Below are positions 1-12,236 of a DNA stretch of 64,000 bases, one piece after another. How positions within the stretch are numbered: position 1 is the stretch's first letter; every line of letters begins with the position of its first letter. The notes under the pieces were generated by a model, which had not been told where the DNA came from, did not search any database, and worked only from the letters and a program-made list of their open reading frames with translations. The stretch lies in assembly GCA_025738555.1 (NCBI GenBank), contig JAOVFP010000009.1, positions 806,001-870,000 of the forward strand. Direction: 5' to 3'. This DNA is from Cyathus striatus. Lineage: Eukaryota; Basidiomycota; Agaricomycetes; Agaricales; Nidulariaceae. The translations under genes and the position numbers were made by a program.

Positions 1-1050
1 TTCTGTTTGTTTAGTTGCATGAAGTTGAGGCTCGCACATAGCAAGTCAGTTGGAATAGTTGGGCTTGGCTAGTATAGTAGTAATGTAGCATTAGATGTAT
101 TGGATACCGACAATGTACACCAGTAGATAAATTTCCAATATATTTGCTTTTTATTTTCCTTCTATACCTGTACAAATCCCTCGGAAATGCTTCAGCAACA
201 CATGATACAACTAGAGTAAGTTTACAGTGGCACTAGATATCGCTATATTTGCCAGGAAGTTAACAGCTTGGAAAATCCAACTTATTCTTGGCACTTATCT
301 AGCCTCGACGTACTTAGATCTTACACGAGAAAAATCGTTATATTCCAGATTTTATTGCGATATCGAGTGACATCTGGTCTTCGATATCACTGGATACCGC
401 TCGACATCACTAGACCGACTTTTGACTGGGCGTCAGCGCCCAGGCGGCGGTCAGCCAATCGTGCGCATAACCCAGCGCGCTCCCTTTCTGCAACGCGCGC
501 TCTTTTGAGCGTCCCATCGGTTACCTTCCTAATCGGGTAATCAGCCGATGCGGCAGCGTCATCCGTTCATATCAATTTCATTTATGTCGGCCTCTCGGGT
601 CGGGTTTCCGCTTCCGCGTGAACTCCTGACCGTTAGGGTACTCGTTCTCTTTCCATTCTTGCTTCCCTTCCCCCTTTCTCGTGCGCTCTCTCTCTCTGTC
701 TCGCTTGTCTCAGGGTTTCAGGGTCTCAGGGATTTTAGTAAGTCATCGTGTTTATCTGTACTCCACACTGTGTCGTATTGACTTTGTCATCATTAGTTTA
801 GTTCTTGGTTTCTTGGTATTCATGTACAGAGTACAACGTCGTGTTTTTAAAGGTAAAAGTGATATGTATTTTATTTGTTTTTAAAGGGGTTTTAAACCAG
901 TACTAACGCGGAGTTATGTTTTTTAATAGGTTTTGATTTATCCCTTGTTTAATTATGGGAGGCGGCACGGGAACTCAGCCCCTCCCTGCTGTTTCCTCAC
1001 TCGACACGCTAGGTACTGGTATCTCGAAGTCGAGATATAAAGAATTTTTA
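1..1050. other. No recognisable gene; CpG-rich leader
   Basis: I see no protein family on either strand. Around 240-420 short words such as GATATC and CACTAGA recur, and 640-730 is strongly pyrimidine-rich. A short perfect palindrome (ATCTCGAAGTCGAGAT) lies near 1021. CpG is frequent, unlike 4.4-15.8 kb. The homology of the hydrolase copy stops at about 1075, so this stretch lies outside the duplicated block. Confidence 0.4.
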
Positions 1051-1052
1051 AA

Positions 1053-1367
1053 TTAGGTACGTTGCTTTCTATTTACATGCGTATCACGTCTAACACCATG
1101 CGCTCCCGTATCCCCCGTGAACGAATAGAATCGGTGCTTTGGCTTTATCTGGTCCTTTGGATGGGTGGGAAACGAGGACTTCAAACTGTCCACTGGACAT
1201 TGGGATAAAGATGCGTTCGATTCCAGCTGGGAGAGATAGAGAAGTGGCCTAGGATGGCGTGGAGGAAAGAGAGTTAGGAGGAGGGGTGTAAATGCTGCTG
1301 CTAGGGCTAGGGATTTCGCTAGTCCCAGTCCTGTAAGAAATTGTTCAGTAAGGGTTTCAAGAGGCAT
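1053..1367 (-). pseudogene. Alpha/beta-hydrolase, N-terminal fragment
   Basis: The start (MPLETLTEQF, then GLAKSLALAAAF) matches the start of the fuller copy at 52622-53870 and corresponds to a hydrophobic N-terminal segment of about 30 residues. Homology runs to the stretch that encodes the oxyanion-hole HGG motif in other copies and then breaks near 1075. The nucleophile and catalytic-histidine exons are absent. A one-base difference before the HGG region puts that motif out of frame. I infer a truncated dead copy. It stands head to head with the PEBP gene that follows, an arrangement repeated in inverted form at 45.9-53 kb. Confidence 0.6.
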
Positions 1368-1684
1368 TGTATGGAGAGAATGACAGTGGCGTCTTTATAT
1401 CCATTGTAATGAATGTGTTGTTCGACGTGCTAGGACACCGTGGTACGGCGAAAGTCGGGACATCTTACTGCTAGTTGTCACGACTGCAGCGGCACGCCAA
1501 GCTAGATCGTTGTCAATTAAAGGGCTATCTCCGTTGTACGTGGAAATTACGGTTTCGTGCGGTGTAGTGAGCGAGAGAGTGTGCTGGGGATTGTAGAGAC
1601 GGCGAGGAGGTGGTTAGGAAGGGAAAATGCGAGTGCAAGTGTGAAAGAGGCCTAGGCCGACGGCGGGATGGGAAGTAGTCAGCC

Positions 1685-1700
1685 GACGCTTATCGGGCCG
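1685..1700 (-). promoter_or_regulatory. Conserved GATAAG promoter block of the hydrolase family
   Basis: On the minus strand this reads GGCCCGATAAGCGTC. Near-identical blocks occur upstream of the hydrolase copies at about 52298 (CpG decayed to CAATAAG), 32131, 42289 and 60520 on the plus strand, and a weaker one near 38985 on the minus strand. The core GATAAG fits the WGATAR consensus of fungal GATA factors. Conservation may simply reflect recent duplication, so the regulatory role is inference. Confidence 0.35.
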
Positions 1701-2104
1701 CGGCGTATCTCACACGGTTCAATTGCAAGACACGGTCCCACACATCCACTGGCCATGACATCTTCACCAAATGCGTACGCGTAACTATTACTCTGGGAAA
1801 CACACGTCGAGCGCGCGCTCATCGGAAAAAACATCTGAAAGCTGAACTTCATAGGTCTGGGAACGTCACTGGGTGGCTCGTAGTGACAATACGGCACGCT
1901 TGCGACTTTCTATATCATACTAACTGAGGCTATGACCTATGTTCCTTGATGCAACGATTTGTTTGCATTATGATTCATCCCTAAGATAAAGGCAAGTTCA
2001 ACCGACCTTGGATGGTGTCATAGTTCCTATACTTATTTCAAACATAGGTGTTTTCGTTCCTTGGTGAGAATAACATATCAGCCATTGGTTTTTCACTCAG
2101 GAAT

Positions 2105-2805
2105 GAAACTAGATGTCTGGTATCTTACCTGAAATGATTACTTCTCTCAAAACGAGGGAAAAAGCAAAGCGGAAGTGGCCCTGAAAGTTTGTGCGTAAGT
2201 CATCTTTGGCTGTGAAACCCAATCACAGGCACTCAGGCTAATTGGTAGATGATAGACTATCTATTTACTGTTCTGGAAGTATCTGGCTTACATTTTCACC
2301 ACCGCTGATTTTCGGTATACCCATCTATACCATGAAAACTTTATCTAAGCTGGTAAACTTCCTGTTCTTGCCTGCGCATGTAACCTCTACAAAGGTAATT
2401 ATAGACTTTCACTCCCTGATTTGCGCCAAATTAAGACGATTCTCCAAGTATGCAGTGGGATTCATGCAACCATTCCACGAGCTAAATATCCATGCCGCTG
2501 ATTTCCAAGCTAATCATATATCCATAATTCCCTTCTGGTGTGTACGCTCCTCTTGTTATAGAGCCCATTTCTCGCTGTATTCTCTCTTATTTCTCACCAA
2601 ACACTTCTCGCGTGAAAATGCGACAGTAACCGATCAATGCACATGCGTATCAATGACGACTCAAGTTCTATATGGAGGCCTACCGATGCAACGCTGGCGC
2701 AATTCACGGCACGCAGCCGGCATCGAAGTAAAAAATTGTCGTTTGGGGGTTCTTATAAATTGCCCAAGCTTTGTAAACGTGGAATCGTTGCAGTGCCTAT
2801 AAACT
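2105..2805 (+). promoter_or_regulatory. Duplicated upstream region of the secreted PEBP gene
   Basis: This stretch is homologous to 48509-49215 read on the minus strand, directly upstream of the second PEBP gene. Both copies keep a long open frame (about 170-186 codons, containing NFLFLP and DFQANHISIIPFW), but the C-terminal parts diverge in frame. I recognise no family in it. It is best read as 5' flank or promoter that moved with the gene; a small upstream gene cannot be excluded. Confidence 0.35.
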
Positions 2806-3621
2806 ATGCTTTTGAAGACATTCACAGTTGCTTTTTCTTTTCTTGGTCTTGCTATAGCGCAAGATATTAGCACCAGCCAGGTCAAGAAAGCGTTTGATAA
2901 TGCTAATGTACTAGTTTTCAATCACATATTTTCACTCCTCCCTACTTACAATTATTCCAATAGATCCCCGCCAACCTCGATATAACCTTCAATCCCAAAG
3001 CTTTACTGGAGGTCACTTTCCCAGAAGGCAAGAGTGCACCAATCATTCTTCATGCTGGCGTTCAGCTTCCTAGAAATGGTATTGCTCAGTTCTGCTTAAT
3101 CTATTATTAACTTGACTGAAGACATTTGTGATATTCACAGCCACAGCTGGCCCGCCCATCTTTAGCGTTGTCGGAACAGCTTCTAAGGGTCCATTCGTCA
3201 TAGCCGCTGTAGACCCAGACGCTCCAACGCCCCAAAATCCAACAAACGCCCAAATACGACATTTCCTGGGTGGAAACTTTGTCCCAGCTCAAGTCGGGCC
3301 GCACATCAGCACGCCTTTGTTGAAAAATTCCACGCCGGCTGTTTCTGATTTCAAACAACCAACGCCGCCCGCTGGGTCGGATCCTCACCGGTATGATATG
3401 ATTCCGCCGTTGTCCTTGATGGTTCCCCCTTCTGAAGATGTTATCGCAGTTATGTGTTCTTGCTCTTCGAACAGCCTAGAGGATTTAACGCTCAAACCTT
3501 GGTAACGCCCTCAACGTCCATTTCGAATTTTAATATTAGTTCATTTGCTGCGGCTGTTGGTTTGGGTAACCCGATTGCGGGAACGTTCATGCGCGTTGGA
3601 CCCGATCCAACCGCTGCTTGA
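2806..3621 (+). CDS. Secreted PEBP-family protein (TFS1/carboxypeptidase Y inhibitor-like)
   Basis: Four exons: 2806-2907, 2964-3078, 3141-3390 and 3450-3621, joined by GT-AG introns of 56, 62 and 59 bp, give 212 residues. The first 18 or so residues (MLLKTFTVAFSFLGLAIA) look like a signal peptide. PEBP signatures are clear: AVDPDAPTPQNPT, then IRHFLGGNF, then GSDPHRY and VFLLFEQP, which together line the ligand pocket in this family. Family members bind phospholipid head groups or inhibit serine carboxypeptidases; the target here is unknown, and a secreted form suggests a wall or extracellular role. The ATG was chosen because it starts the signal peptide and is conserved in both other copies. 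All exon lengths equal those of the copy at 45887-48508. Confidence 0.85.
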
Positions 3622-3811
3622 CACGGTGTAAGCAATTTGGTGAAGGTATCATGTTGTAAAATAGACATTACGTGTTATTTCTTTGATCTTAGCGCCTTCC
3701 GATACATCCCTCAGCCAACTGTTGAAGCTTGGTGGAAGCTAAAGAGATGGCGACTCTATAAATTGCATAAGCCTTGTAAATGCGTAGTCATTATCTATTA
3801 CTACTATCATT

Positions 3812-4035
3812 ATGCATTTGAAGACGTTCGCAGTTGCTTGTTCCCTTCTCACTCTTGCTATAGCGCAAGATATTAGCCTGAATCAAGTCAAGAAAGCATT
3901 TGACGATGCTAATGTATGTATATATAGTAATATACATGTCTCATATTTTCATTACCCTGACGTCTATATAACTTTTATTCCCAAAGTTCTGTTGCATGTC
4001 ACTTTCCTTGAAGAAAATGGTCGACGTTGTAAGTG
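3812..4035 (+). pseudogene. Second PEBP copy, truncated
   Basis: Exon 1 (3812-3913) is intact, encodes the signal peptide MHLKTFAVACSLLTLAIA and ends at a GT donor, exactly as in the copy 1 kb upstream. Part of exon 2 follows (ITFIPK, then LLHVTF, near 3965-4020). The acceptor and the first residues of exon 2 are eroded, and the ligand-binding exons 3 and 4 are missing. It is a tandem duplicate in the same orientation, now dead. Confidence 0.65.
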
Positions 4036-4179
4036 TACACACAGAAACGTTGTCCCGCTCACATTGGATGAGTAAACTTGAAGAAAAAATGTAATAATAA
4101 TGCAGGGTATACAAATGCTAGATACACCTAGGCAGCAAAGAAATAGCAAAAATCGTAATCAAAAGGAACGTTTGCGACA

Positions 4180-4410
4180 TAATATAAAGCCTAACATAAA
4201 TGGAATAAGGTAATGTTAAATGTGATAAGGATGAACGACATACGGAGACGAAATTCTTCGATATATATATCGCACTAGGCCAGCAATTAGGATATACATG
4301 ATTAGATGAGGTCTGTAGTGAAATTATTGTCAGTGACAATAATGTAGCGGACAGGAGCACATTTACCGGTCGAGTAACAAGTCGAAGGCGGCTGGCAACA
4401 CGAGACATCT
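4180..4410 (-). other. Fragment of the 35-kb/55-kb duplicated block
   Basis: The stretch with AGATGAGGTCTGTAGTG and CTTACCGGTCG-like words matches the reverse complement of about 34970-35110 and the plus strand of 55790-55935. It carries only the end of that block and no complete reading frame. Homology stops near 4405, where the mobile-element nest begins. Confidence 0.5.
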
Positions 4411-4414
4411 CCAT

Positions 4415-6850
4415 CGGTACGCACTGTTACGGTTTACCTTCTTGATACACTCGCTAAGCGATCCTACTATGTAGGTAAACTTCGCATCGATTTGAATCAT
4501 AGCATCAGGAAATACCTCATTGACACAATTAGTGGAATTAGCAAAATATTAGCCAATATAAGCGAAATATAAGCCATTATAAGCAACAATAAGCTCCATA
4601 AGGAGAATTAGCTAAATAAACTTACCCCCTCCCTTATTGGATACATAATAAGGTAGTATTAGTTCAGTTAAGGTGATATTAGGTTGAGATATGTAGAACA
4701 TAGATACTTATTATACCACCTTAGTTCTGATTTGGCTACTTATTTTCATGCATTAGAATGCTTTAGGTACACTCATTCACTAATATTCCTCATGCATTCA
4801 AAGTGGAATTAATTAATCCAGGTCATACATGCAACTACATAACAACTAGCATGAACAATACCACAACAGTACCTAATATCCTACTACATGCAACTCACCT
4901 AACCTTCCCCAGTGGAAATAGAAATCCAGCCAGTGTTCATCAACAGACCTTCATAATTCCACACTCAACAGGGAGCCCTGCGTCGTCGTCATGAAGCAAG
5001 GGAGGAGGGAGGAGGAAGAGGGACTGGCTGACGTGGCCTCAACAACATTCTTACCAGCGACAGTGACATTGTTGAGTGCAGGGGATGAGGAGGGAGGGAT
5101 GAGGGAGCTGGATAACATAGCCTCGACACTGTTCTTACCTGTGGCATCATTGTTTTCATGTCACAAAGGAGGGGGCTTGGTGATATGGTGAAGAGGGGTG
5201 GTTGTGAGCGAGATGGCATAGTAAAGAACAGTGGCTATATGAGCGATGTCACTACCTATGATGCGTAAATGACAGTGGGGATGTGAGACATAAGGAAACG
5301 TCGAGGGGAGTGGATATATTTGACTTACATGACAATATGTGCCTTGAGGGCCATGTGACATGGCATTGAGAGAGATAGGCATTGAGAGGAATCAGCATTG
5401 ACAATGTGGGCAGTGAGTGAAACATGAGTCTGCTAGTGGTGAACAACAGCTGAGTAGCAGTATAAGTCCCTCTTGTGTGCATAATGATATGGAAGGCCTG
5501 AGAGAGGGGGAGTAGCAGTGAGCGGAGCAAGGCATAGGGGAAGGGAGGTAGTGAATTAATGAGCTAACAAGGAGGAAGAGTGGAAGGGAGAGGAAGTAAA
5601 ACAGAAGACAAGCCATGGTGAATAGTGAAAGTGTACAAAAGACCAGGCCGAGACAGAGAAGGGGAATAAGAGGGAGGGAAAGCAAGGAAGATATGACATA
5701 CCCTTGCACAGCAAACCCCACCCCGATGTTCACTCGTTCACAACGTGTTGACATGCTACTTCTGCACACAAAATCCAATGACTTCAAGAGAGCGTTATCA
5801 TGCTGTTCTCTGTAGCTATGTAACTGTAAGGGTGAATTATACGAGGTTGTTAGAAGAGAATAGAAGATAAGCTGGACTGTGATAACATACAGGCAGAGCG
5901 CGACGGATACGGTAAGTAAGTAGGCAGATGGTGGGGATAGCTGGTTGAAGCAAAGTTGAAGTTCAGACTCCGAAGCGCTGATGTGTTGCAAATGCGTTGG
6001 CATGTTGATGTGGAAAGTCACATGATCGGTCCGGAGTGCCCTGGGTGGGGTTTAAAATAACTTCAGCCATTACGGTGCTGTTAGTAGTGATACAAAGTCC
6101 TGACTTTTTGTTGGCTTGTCATTTCTTGCAATATTCAATTGATACTCAGCCTAGTACACACTTCATGCATTTATCCACTCTTCCCGTAATTACATTAAAC
6201 ATGAAACAAGTCATTTCCACAGGAGCTAAGTGCTTGAAACAGGCATGAAAACATACACCAATACAATGATGTGCAAATCTATGTGAGTATTAATACAATT
6301 TGACCAGTTTTTAGTATGTCTTTTACATATTCTGTCCTAACCAGAAATAAAAATGTTGAATAAGGTCAAACATAAGTGAAGTTTAATGATTTTAAGGTAA
6401 TGCCTTTTACTTATTCTATCCTAACCAGAAATAAAAGGCTCAAATAAGGTAAAAAATAAGTGAATTTTAGTGATTTTAAGATATTGGTATTGCTAATAAT
6501 GCTTATTATCCTAAATAGGCCAATGAGGTTTTTCCTGATGACTAACTACGCTGAAGGATCAATGAAGCTTGGGTAGTGCAGAGTATATGGCTTGGGAGGT
6601 ATGTATGACCTAGATATCATGCAATCCTCAACCTTCTTATGTTCTGGTACAAAGGAAGCAGTGTTATGAAGACTGATGCAGGTCAGGCAAAAAACGTATA
6701 GTGCTCTGAGACTACAGTGCATTTTGTGCTTGAAGTTCAGTTTCGGCCCATCAGCAAGTTAGCAATCAGCTTAGCAACTTTCCAGCTTGATATTCTGCCA
6801 GCAAATGCAGTGTGACATGATTTAATTAACAAATTGTAACAATTAACTAT
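4415..6850. other. Gene-free flank of the Plavaka gene
   Basis: Sequence rich in ATTAG and ATAAG words at 4520-4720 is followed by a purine-rich part at 4990-5700 in which short segments recur (GCCTC.ACA.T.TTCTTACC at about 5035 and 5115). Open frames here are low-complexity and match nothing I recognise. Position suggests the 3' part of the Plavaka element, but I could not find convincing terminal inverted repeats. Confidence 0.3.
6316..6480. repeat. Two tandem units of about 82 bp
   Basis: Each unit contains CTTTTAC followed by TATTCTGTCCTAACCAGAAA (or TATTCTATCCTAACCAGAAA), then AATAAGGT, ATAAGTGAA and TGATTTTAAG. The two copies differ at scattered bases. They lie about 400 bp beyond the Plavaka stop codon and could be subterminal repeats of that element. 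Confidence 0.6.
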
Positions 6851-6851
6851 T

Positions 6852-9800
6852 CTACTTATTATGTAATAAACTGTGTGAGTGGTGATCGACATATTTATTA
6901 ACAAAATAGGACTGGAAGACGAAGTGATAATTTTCAGGCAATGGATCTGGCCCAAATACAGGAAGAAGATGTGTGCTATGAATAATTGAGTCCACATGTA
7001 TTACTGCAAGTGCTAGCTGTCCTCGTGCATCATACTCTGGCTTTACTTGCCAAAGACCAGTGACAGGATCTGGACTGTCACTAATACACTGAAACCAGTT
7101 CACCAGAGCGCAGCTGTGGTTGTTATCTTCAAAGGAAAAGAAAAAGAAAAGAAGAACACATGTGATAATCATTGAGCACATACTCTCCCCATCATGATCC
7201 AGTGCCACAAAGACTGTATCACGTTGAAGGTAATGATCTTGACCCCATCTTGGGTGGGATCAAATCTGCTCATTCTGCATTCCTCCCGCACCACCCAGAT
7301 CACTTGGGGCATAGAATGTTGCAACCACAGAGTGATATACATAAATACGGCCATGAAATCCTGGCAGCTCTCCAAGTGGTACATCTTCCACCAGTGTATC
7401 AGAGTTGGGATAGGCCTCCAGCCATAAGAATTGCTGTAGGGCTTTGGAAAATCGAGGTTGGTGAATAGAGGCTGCAAGGCTAATGAGTTCCTGGGGATAC
7501 AATGCAATAGGTTCTTTGAAATTCGCTAAGTGATATGTAGTGAAGAAAAGAAAAGAAACATACATGGCTTTCTCACAAGCTTGACAGATGCTGCTGACTT
7601 GAGGGCAGATGATGGCCCAAGTTCCCCATCACCATCCTCCGAATCACTATCTCCAGTATCCCTTGGCTGTGGTGATCCGCCATCATGAATCATAACTGTG
7701 TACGAATATGAGCTACCTTCAAGCATGCCTTGCTTGTCGAATTCACTGGTGAGTTTTGACAGTTTATTGAGCCTTGAAATGGTCTGGAGCATCTGAATGA
7801 GTGTATTGCACCTATTGGAGCGATGCCAAGGTTCTTTCATGGCCTTTATGTGTTTTGACTTAGTGATTGAGGAGCATAGACCATTTGGCGACCCATAAAG
7901 GCAAATAGAGTTGATGTAATGAACAAGCAAATGCTGGTGAAGTAGAGAAAGGTCATCACATGCACCTGTTTCAACAAAGATCTGATGATGTTCATGAAAG
8001 CGGGCAAGAGCATCCTCCAGCTCATGCAGATCATCTGGAGTAAAAGAGTTACGACGAGCAATGTAACAAAAATCCAAGAATGCTGCCAGGCATTGTATCA
8101 TACGGTCCAGGACATATCCAACCAAGGCTGTAAGATAAACCTGATATACATCAGTTAGAATGCCTATTATGATCTCCTTGGACATAACATTACATACCTT
8201 TATTAGTGCCTTTGAATCATCCCCTGTCCACTGGCTAAAGTCTTGTCCATCAGGAAATCGTCGCAGCCCAGGAAATGGTGGAACAGCAGAGACTCTATGA
8301 ATGAAATGAAAAAGAGAGTAACGACTAGTGTATCATTACAAACTGATGATCGATATCTTCTATAATCTCCAGTGACCGCTTCTCACCATGCTCGTTCACC
8401 AGGTATAGGAGGATCCATTCAACGAGATGGTCTTTGAAGACTCCCTTGACAACTTGATGAAGAAGATCCAGTGAAAGCAACTCATGAATGTCAGCTCGAG
8501 GGAAGTAGGTTGTAAAAAGCTATTTTGACAATATTAGCAGCCATTATATGCAGAACCAGATGAACAACTTACTACTACATCGCTTCGCATTCCATGGTCT
8601 TTCCACAAAGTCCCTGGATCAAAGCAAGTAATGAGAACACTAGTGTCACGATGCGAATGGGAAGATGATTCTGGATAGTCTAGGAAGTTCAGATGTGCAT
8701 CACACCTGCAATGAATTAAATGAAAAAGTGACAACTTGAGAAGATATGTGCTAACTTTGGGCACCAATTCTGTACAATTCCAGTAAGCCAAACTTGTTCT
8801 GGGTAGTCTGCTATATATGGCCCAAGTCCATAAAATGCATGGCGGAGATGGCCATCTGGACAATGAACTATTTCAGGAGTCATCATCCCAGGCCATAAAG
8901 GAGAAAACACTTTTGCAAGGCATGCATGATATAATTGTTGAATGAATGTCTTGAATAATTTTGTTTTACGCTGCCGTTTACTCACTGCAAGTATAGCAAT
9001 TAGATATTTTACAGGGAGAGTATAATTGCTACTTACTCTTTGGAATGGGGAGAAATGCCACTGGAAGAACAGCATTTCCATGGGCATGACAAGCACTATT
9101 GGTGAAGTTACCAGGAGACATATATACTGGGTGGTATTCTTGATAGCCTGTAGCTACAGAGACAGTCATTTTGTCACTTCCTGCGATTACCAGAATAAAG
9201 ATTGCACCTTGACTTCCTGGGAGCTCTGACATCATATTCTATGGAGACTTGTTAGTACGGTTATCATCGTCAAATATAGATAATACTGATGACGTACTGC
9301 TTGATTCCAAGCCCAATCACCAGACATCAAATTGGATTGCACCCATTTCCCATCTGTGAACTGCATGTAGGGTGTATAATAAGTAGTATCCTTAAAAGTC
9401 AATTCTGAGAATTGCTCATGTAGCAAGTCATGAGCATCACAGGTGCAAAGCTGGTATGTTGCCATCATCCAGGATGGAACATTGGTGTCAGGTTTGGGGC
9501 CACCATAACGAATTTCATAAGACTTCCATGGACATGATCCATGCTGGATAGAGTCAATTGTCGCATAGAGGTCTTCTGCATTTTGCCATGGTGGACCATA
9601 TTGTTCTTGAACATCTGCTCTGGTATCAGGATTATCACTGGAACAAAGGACCTGTGCTGCCCAGTTATCAAGAGCTTCATTGACCTCTGACTCCAAAGAC
9701 TGAAGTTTGGCAAAGTGATAATTTGCAAAACTAAACAACACCTGGTCTCAGAATGGGCCCCAGGAGTTCTGGCTTTCATCATCTTCATTTAAAGTAGGTG

Positions 9801-12236
9801 GTGCATAATCAGGAAGATCAACTCCCTCTGCATTAACAGGATGTCCTAAGAAAGGATTAGCTTCCACAAAAAAATCAAATATAATGTATACAACACACCT
9901 GTGAATACCCTGTGACGTACATATGTGTAGTGTGTGTAGTCCTCTTCATTATTTACATCTGGGGGCAGTGTTGGCATCCTATGAGTGTACTCATGCCGCT
10001 TGAGTCCCCCAAGACTCTTTGCTTTAAATTGACAGTTTTTGCATGTTAAACGGGAAGGGTGCAATGGAAGGAGGACTTTATGCTCGCCCCCTGTTACACG
10101 TGGAATACACATGAATTCCACCTGTTCATGTGTACTTCACATGTACTTCATATGTACTACACTCCACCTCAAATGTATTCAAATCAGCAAATTTCTATTC
10201 AAATTTGTGAATTTTGTACACATGAAGTACACATGCAGTGCACATGTAGGGGTGAAATATCAAAATTCCACATGGAATTGCAAAGTGAAGTTCACAAGGA
10301 ATACACATGAACTAGTTACACTTGTACACTACACATTGTAGTTACTTATAATACACTTATGTCATGAAAACATAGTTTTCCATCCAATGTGTTATGGTGC
10401 ATTATAGTGCCTTAAGGCATTTGGTACCCCCCAAGAGGATGAAATCTTAGATAGCATTGAGAGACTTGCTGAGTGTCCTATAATACCCCGCAACAAATGC
10501 GATGACTTACAAAGCTTACTACTGAATCTTACAATGAAGTTCATATCATGCAATGACTTTTAACCCTTTATAATTTTGTTCCAAAAAAGTAATATAGTTA
10601 AATCAAAGTTTATGATATATGTGTAACTAATCGAGGAGAATTAAAGCGAACACATAATGTATTCATCTGAGATACATACATATCAACCAATACTACTATC
10701 TATGGAGTATAATAAGTAACGTATGTAAGCAAATGCATGATACCGAGAACGGTACTTACCAAATTAATTGAACATTTACCTTTAAGTTATGTTACCTACT
10801 TGAAAATCTTAAGCCAACTATTGAAGCTTTGATGAAAAAAAAGTTCTTACCAGTGTCGCCCTTTTATACATCTCGGACAACTGGTTTAGTCAGCGCTCAG
10901 CTGGATCTTGGATTGCCTCGGCCCTAAGTTCCGAGCTGTGTCCAGTCGAGCTTAGGTGATCCAGACTCATCCGCAGTTCTGTCTAGTGCTACTTATCAAC
11001 AGGATTCAACACTTCAAGATGTTTATCCATGTCACAAACCTTATAAAATATAACCACCGCAGTAATTTAATTATTTTTCAGCCTTCTACTATTAATTAAT
11101 TTCTGAATAATGGTGTGCTAGTGAAGTATACTGAAGTCACCAATATATTCAAGGGCAGTCTGAGAGTCAATAAATGCACTCGTGTCATATTTATATTATG
11201 GGCATATTGTAATAGATTACAGGACTAAAATAATATTAGCATTGCCTTGCAATGGTGCCTTAATATTAAAGAGTTCTTATGGGACCTTCAGTACCTTACA
11301 GTGCCTTGTAGTCGCATTGAAATGTATTCAGTAGTATCTTATAATTACCTTATGCTGCATTACTGCGACGTAAAAGGCTTAATGCCTTCCAAGATAAATT
11401 TGACTTTCGTGACATACTCACCACTACCACAACAAAAATGAATGTTTTAGCATAATGACACAAAGGATTGTCACAATGTCACACTTGTAGTTATGACATT
11501 TTTCCCACAGTCATTACATTGTTACACTTGTCTCACCATGTCACAGTTGTCACACACTGTGACAGGGGACAAATGTGATAGCTACAATAAGTGTGACAAG
11601 TGTGACAACTGCAACATGGTGGGATGACTGTGACAAATGTGTATTGAGTGTGATAAGTATGTGTTAAGTGTGACAAGTGTGACACTGTGTGTCAAGTTTG
11701 ACACTGTGCATCAAGTGTGACACCATGCATCAAGTGTGACACCATGCATCAAGTGTGACATGGTGGGATGACTGTAATATAAGGGACAAGTGTGATAACA
11801 TGTGACACTGATACTGTGGGACAAGTGTGACAACTGCAATAACTTCAAGAATGGCAGGAAATGATATACATGAAGGGTGGGAACAGAGGGGAATGACACA
11901 TATGAAGGGTGGGAATAGCAAGAAACAATATGCATGGAGGGCAGGAACAGGGAGGAACAACACACATGGAGAGTGAGAATAGCAAGGAATGACATGCATG
12001 GAGGGTGGGAACAGGGGGTAATAATGTGCATGGAGAGTGGGAAAGGTGAGAAACAACAAGCATGAAGGGTGGGTATGGCAGGACAACAACAAGCACTCCA
12101 TGTGTACTCCACATGGAAAATGTGTACTTTTTTCCAGATATGTGGATTCCATGTGGACTTCACATGGAAATGTGTACTACATGTGGAGTACACATGTATA
12201 GGTGGGTGTGCAGAAAGTACTGAATGGAAGTGGCAT
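6852..12236 (-). CDS. Plavaka-type DDE transposase, split by element A
   Basis: Read right to left the protein has an N-terminal C2H2 finger (CKNC, then KRHEYTH), the block LYATIDS...PWMMATY, then LMSGDWAWNQA, GSDKMTVSVATG, GMMTPEIVHCPDGH, YGLGPYIADYPEQ, HELLSLDLLHQVVKG, FSQWTGDDSKALIKV, NGLCSSIT and KSKHIKAMKEPW. These occur in the order known for basidiomycete Plavaka transposases. Short introns separate about eight exons, and I see no internal stops in the core. The true start ATG is at 12234-12236; four codons later the frame is interrupted by a 2.15-kb insertion and resumes at 10070. The Glu I expect before SKHIK is Lys here, which may kill catalysis. The gene is divergent from the DUF6532-type gene at 12634. 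Confidence 0.8.
10358..11416. mobile_element. Element D1, TA-flanked element nested in A
   Basis: The ends read TATGTCATGAAAAC and, reversed, TATGTCACGAAAGTC, giving short inverted repeats TGTCAYGAAA flanked by TA at 10358 and 11415. The inside has GTGCCTTAAGGCA and GCCTTATG-like words and no coding capacity. A second copy of almost the same net length is D2 at 49220-51784, where an empty site is available. TA duplication suggests a Tc1/mariner-type MITE. Confidence 0.6.
11420..11830. repeat. TGTCACA/TGTGACA simple-repeat cluster
   Basis: Words AAGTGTGACA and its complement TGTCACACTTG recur more than ten times on both strands, with a near-tandem triplicate of CATCAAGTGTGACAC at 11708-11758. 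The motif resembles the interior of the inverted-repeat element at 56811-57743, so the two may share an origin. Confidence 0.6.
11845..12075. repeat. Minisatellite of about 35 bp in element A
   Basis: Six or seven imperfect units built on GCATGGAGGGTGGGAACAG separated by AATGACA or AACAACA. The complementary motif (CTGCCCTCCATGTG type) fills 50260-50530 in element C, so the minisatellite belongs to this element family. Confidence 0.6.

Larger units (their letters stand above)
10071..12222 (-). mobile_element. Element A, hAT-like non-autonomous element
   Basis: A perfect 8-bp target duplication, AATGGAAG, lies at 10063-10070 and 12223-12230. The element begins GAGGACTTTATGCTCGCCCC and ends with the complement of CAGTACTTTCTGCACACCC. 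The same two unlike ends occur in elements B and C. Both subterminal regions (10090-10310 and 12095-12200) are packed with ACATGTG, TTCCACATG and GTACTTCACATG words on both strands. No transposase is encoded. An 8-bp duplication and CAG-type ends fit the hAT superfamily; that assignment is inference. Confidence 0.75.

Noticed and set aside
2242..2802. An upstream gene of 186 codons conserved at 48559-49080
   Set aside because: Conservation extends equally through non-coding flank and the frames diverge at the end, so duplication explains it better than selection.
5392..6021. A 209-codon minus-strand frame rich in Leu, Ser and Cys
   Set aside because: It lies opposite purine-rich low-complexity DNA, has no conserved motif and no sensible promoter; composition alone explains it.
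10055..10341. Plus-strand Cys/His-rich small proteins
   Set aside because: They come from the ACATGTG subterminal repeat of element A.
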